64,000 bases of DNA. Source: Pagrus major (taxonomy: Eukaryota; Chordata; Actinopteri; Spariformes; Sparidae). The DNA lies in the NCBI RefSeq assembly GCF_040436345.1, contig NC_133237.1, positions 20,837,749-20,901,748 of the forward strand, in the 5' to 3' direction. The notes beneath the pieces were generated by a model. The model was not told where the DNA came from, did no database searches, and was given only the letters and a program-made list of their open reading frames with translations. Shown piece after piece: positions 50,470-64,000 of this stretch (the stretch's first letter is position 1; the number at the start of each line of letters is the position of its first letter). The position numbers and the translations under genes were made by a program.

Positions 50470-50792
50470 GGTAGAGCTCATACCTCCGCCAGGCCCAACG
50501 GTCCCCTTTACTACTCACTCATAGATACCAGCCACTTAAATACGCCTGAAGTTTTTCATCAAGATTAGTGAATTATTCCCTGAAAAATTAATGAAATATG
50601 TCAAAGCGAGAAAAAATTCCTGGATCTGTCCCTTTTGTCGGATCTGCACCAAATGTAAGTGGGGTCTATTCTGGGCCAAAACCCATCCTCCATCTAAATT
50701 TCATTTCATTTCATCATAGTTTTTGTGTAATCCTGCTGACAAACCACCCAACGAATAAACAGACAAACACAACCTCCTTGGCGGAGGTAATA
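50470..50792. mobile_element. 'cctccgcca' inverted-repeat element between converging genes
   Basis: The element opens with catacctccgccaggcccaa and closes with ctccttggcggaggtaataa, so the ends read as inverted repeats (acctccgcca / tggcggaggt). The left portion is shared with the fragment at 22.24 kb. No coding frame is present. It occupies most of the gap between the ezh1 and cntnap1 polyadenylation signals. Confidence 0.65.
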
Positions 50793-50814
50793 ACACAAAC
50801 ACACAGCTTTCATT

Positions 50815-53800
50815 TCCTTCAAGCTTCTTTTTATTGAGGTGACAGTTTGGCCTTGATTTACACAGTAATGGTCATTTACAGTGAGAGTTTTACTAAACAA
50901 AATCGAGCGTACAGAAGAACAGAAAAAATCCTAAATTTCAGTGTGATCACAAACACAACTGTAATGATCTTTTCTGGTCCTTGTTGCAGAAGGATTCAGT
51001 TGGACGGTGCAGAGAAGTCTAACCTGGTGTAACCTGCCTACGCCTCATTCTGGTGCTTTAGCGTCTGATTTGATACATGATACCACTGTTGACAGGGTAT
51101 CTGCAGATTCATATAACGTGTGAAAAAGTCTTAATTTAGGCTTGTATCTTTTTTTAATTATTAATAGTTCATTCTGATGTCAGTCAGCACTCAAAACATC
51201 TCACTATTTGTGAAATCTGCAGATACCTTGCCTGAGCCAACAACAACCTGCTGACCTACTCCCTCTACTGGTCATTTTATCTTAATCCCTTTTATTCACT
51301 CCCTCGCCTTCATCATTAGGATGCAGGATGAACACTTTGGGAATAGCTCAGCACAGATGCAATGTGCCTGTATTGTCCCTCACAGACGTGATGCCTGAAC
51401 GCTCTAAGCTTCATCCAGGCCTTGTTTCTACTGTTGGTGCACTACAATAAGTGAGTTGGCATCAGTGCACAGGTTTGTATTTTTAATGAGTCATTCTTTA
51501 ACGTCTGCTGGTTGTATCTGGGCGGGCAAACTATGAATACACAAACATCTAAACAACCAGTCAGTCACACATACACACGCTCCAGGGACCACGCATGATT
51601 AACTATAGTGAATGAAGTGACAATGCTAGGCGTCGAGTGTTTATAGTCCATTTACCAATGAGTACAGTGAGGTGTATACATTTATATAATACATAAGTCG
51701 ACTCTTTCCTAATAGGCAACAAAGCATATTTGACCCAAGTTTGTTGGCTTGCGCCTAATATGAACTTTGAGTGGTGATTGTCCATTTAACAAACAACACA
51801 TACAATTCTGTCGATCACAAACCAACAGTTTCACTCTGCTTGCTCACTCTTCATCACCATTCATCTTCTCACAGCAGTCTTAAAAATATAGTTTTGGCCG
51901 AATCTGTACATTTTCATACATCATCATCAAGTCGTGTCTTTACAGTAATCGCAGTTTTTACATCTACTGTACATCCGTTCAATGTACAATGTCGCACAGC
52001 TCTGCCCATCTGTAATGGAAGAAACCAACAATGTTGAGTTTGGAGGTCTTTTTAGTGCTACAGAGAACAAGGACTGTACTTTCGTTATCCTGAGCGTTCT
52101 TAAAAGCTACCTTGAGTGATTTTACTTTCAGTGCTGAGCAGCCCACAGTGAAAACCTCAGTCCTCACTGTGGGGTCTGCTCATACATTACAGAGTCAGAG
52201 GATTTACATTCAAGATACTCCATTCAACTGTTTTTAAATTGTTTCATATAAACCATAGGAATAAAAAGAAAGTCGCTTAACACATTATTCATATATTCAC
52301 GTATACACTCATTACATCCTACTTGCTATTATTGTGCACCTGCAAATTAAACCGAGACATAAAGGTTATTGGTGGCTGATAAAAGCTCATATTATTGCAT
52401 GTTACTGCAAAGTGCGCTCATGCTCTACAAATGCATAGCTAATATGTTAGAAATGTTTCACTTTTTTCCATTTTTTTGTCACATACACAATAGTGCTTTA
52501 GTGTCACGGTGAGTGATGGAAGCTCTAAGCTTTGGTTGCACCACACATCAAATGAAATTTCATCCACCCAGAGGAGGAAATGTCATCAGACTACAGGTAG
52601 AGTTTTTAAACTTTCCACTGAAAGCAGCTAAACAAGCAGCAGCAGCGGTGACAGCGTGGTCGGCTACTGTCCTACAGCATTATGCAAAAATATTCGAGCA
52701 GTATGAGTTGGAAGTAAAATATTAGCATTTACACTCTTGTGGTCCTCTGTACATATGTTATTGTGTGTGTGCATGTGTGTTCATATGTATGCTTCTCCAC
52801 ATGGCCATCGGGAGCAGCTGTTTCCTGAAAGATGCTTATTACTGAGGATGGAAGGATCGTGAGAAGACTGATTTTTCTGTGATACCGTCGTTGAAGATGT
52901 CTGCCGGGTCAGACACACTGTAGCACCGAGCTGTTGGCAGCTGGACCGTAATATATATGCAACCAGAAGTAAGACAGAAGGGATGAGAACGTGGATAATT
53001 TTAGGTCACCCTTTCCCTGGCGAGCTTCATCACCTCAACTTTTGTTTTAATTCTGCAGCACACCGACAGCCTGTTCGCTCTCACACTTAGAGGTACATAA
53101 TCATCACACTCTCATTTCCCCAATAGCTGAGAAAGTTTAAGGAATCTGAGCATACTGTGATCGGCAAAGCTATCTACTGACACTATGGCGATTCTGAACC
53201 ACTTACATGTGCCATTCTGTATAGGTAATGCACTGTTATAGGCTGCAATACAACAAATATAAGCGTATATACCTTTTACAATCTGTATATGCATCATCTC
53301 AAAGCTTAACATCTCAAAGCTCCATGCTTGTTCTCTCTTCGGTTGGTTGTTTTTAATCATGAACACCAGTTTTGTTTCAGTGATCTGGATTTTGGTCACA
53401 CTGGTTTTTAAGTTCTCAGATGTGCTCACGGCTCAAACTCGAGGAGGATTCTGAGCGATTGTGTCAAAAGTGGCTCCATGAGAGATTGTCATCGAAAGGT
53501 ATATTCTAGATGGCGATAAATCTATACAGTAGGATATTGGTAGCTTTAATCGGTCTCAAAAATGGCTCAGGAAAACAAAATCAATCAATAAAAATCTGAA
53601 TACTTGAAACTGATGTTCCAACTAGAATTAAACATCCCTTAAAATCCTGTCCCCACCGTGTCTAATCTAAACCCTATCTGAATAAGCTATTATGGTTTCC
53701 TCAGGTCAAGCTTGCTCAGATGAGGCACTTCAGTATTTCACCCTGCATTACAGTGTGAGACTTGTTGGCTACTCACGCAACATGGGGCTCGATGTGAACT

Positions 53801-54012
53801 TTAAACCCTTTACCAAAATACGGACTATGTAGAGCACCGGGCATAGGATCCCATCTCAAGTGGAGAAAGAAACACAAACCAGAATATGAAAAAAAAGAAA
53901 ACAAAAGAATTAGAAAACTTAACAACAGGTATCTGTGGTTGTTGTAAGTGCTATTTCCCTCTCCCCAACCCTCAGTCAAACCCCACCCGCTGCCCCAAAA
54001 GGTCCTGTGATG
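50815..54012 (-). terminator. cntnap1: Probable cntnap1 3' untranslated region and polyadenylation signals
   Basis: On the minus strand the stop at 54013 is followed by about 3.2 kb without genes. AATAAA occurs on that strand at 51296-51291 and 50835-50830. The distal one sits just before the intergenic repeat, so it is the likely last site. The length is an inference; no transcript evidence is available here. Confidence 0.4.

Positions 54013-64000
<9,988 letters not shown>

Overview
The window is vertebrate nuclear DNA, almost certainly from a ray-finned (teleost) fish. It has short spliced exons with consensus splice sites, kilobase introns, CA and TC microsatellites and many short inverted-repeat transposons. 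It carries two actinoporin-like genes, a family found in fish but not in mammals. It also keeps the vertebrate neighbourhood ramp2 - ezh1 - cntnap1, which in human lies on chromosome 17q21. All coding calls come from reading exons by hand; reading frame was carried across every intron.

Layout. From 1 to 13.5 kb there is no gene that I can support, only a probable dispersed repeat (2.15-2.45 kb), a possible conserved non-coding block (5.36-6.14 kb) and a clear inverted-repeat element (10.53-11.10 kb). From 13.5 to 18.3 kb lie two head-to-tail actinoporin-like genes on the plus strand. Each has a coding exon of the same length, one intron at the same place and a second exon with the rest of the pore-forming domain. 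From 18.3 to 26.5 kb there is mostly non-coding, repeat-rich DNA and one unexplained exon-like reading frame (25.2-25.5 kb, minus).

From 26.5 to 31.2 kb lies ramp2 (minus), an accessory protein of class B GPCRs. Two different upstream exons can each supply a signal peptide, and small phase-1 exons join them to the shared receptor-modifying domain. From 35.4 to 50.4 kb lies ezh1 (plus), the catalytic H3K27 methyltransferase subunit of PRC2, in 19 coding exons. Three of its introns have GC instead of GT donors, and one 29-base exon lacks four residues that human EZH1 and EZH2 both have. From 50.8 kb to the right edge lies cntnap1 (minus, 5' part outside the window), the axonal paranodal adhesion protein Caspr. 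It runs from the second laminin G domain to the C-terminus. ramp2 and ezh1 are divergent; ezh1 and cntnap1 converge, with about 400 bases between their likely polyadenylation sites, filled largely by an inverted-repeat element.

The three syntenic genes do not form one pathway: ramp2 acts in vascular peptide signalling, ezh1 in chromatin silencing and cntnap1 at myelinated axons. Their linkage is ancestral. The actinoporin-like pair is the accessory part of the region.
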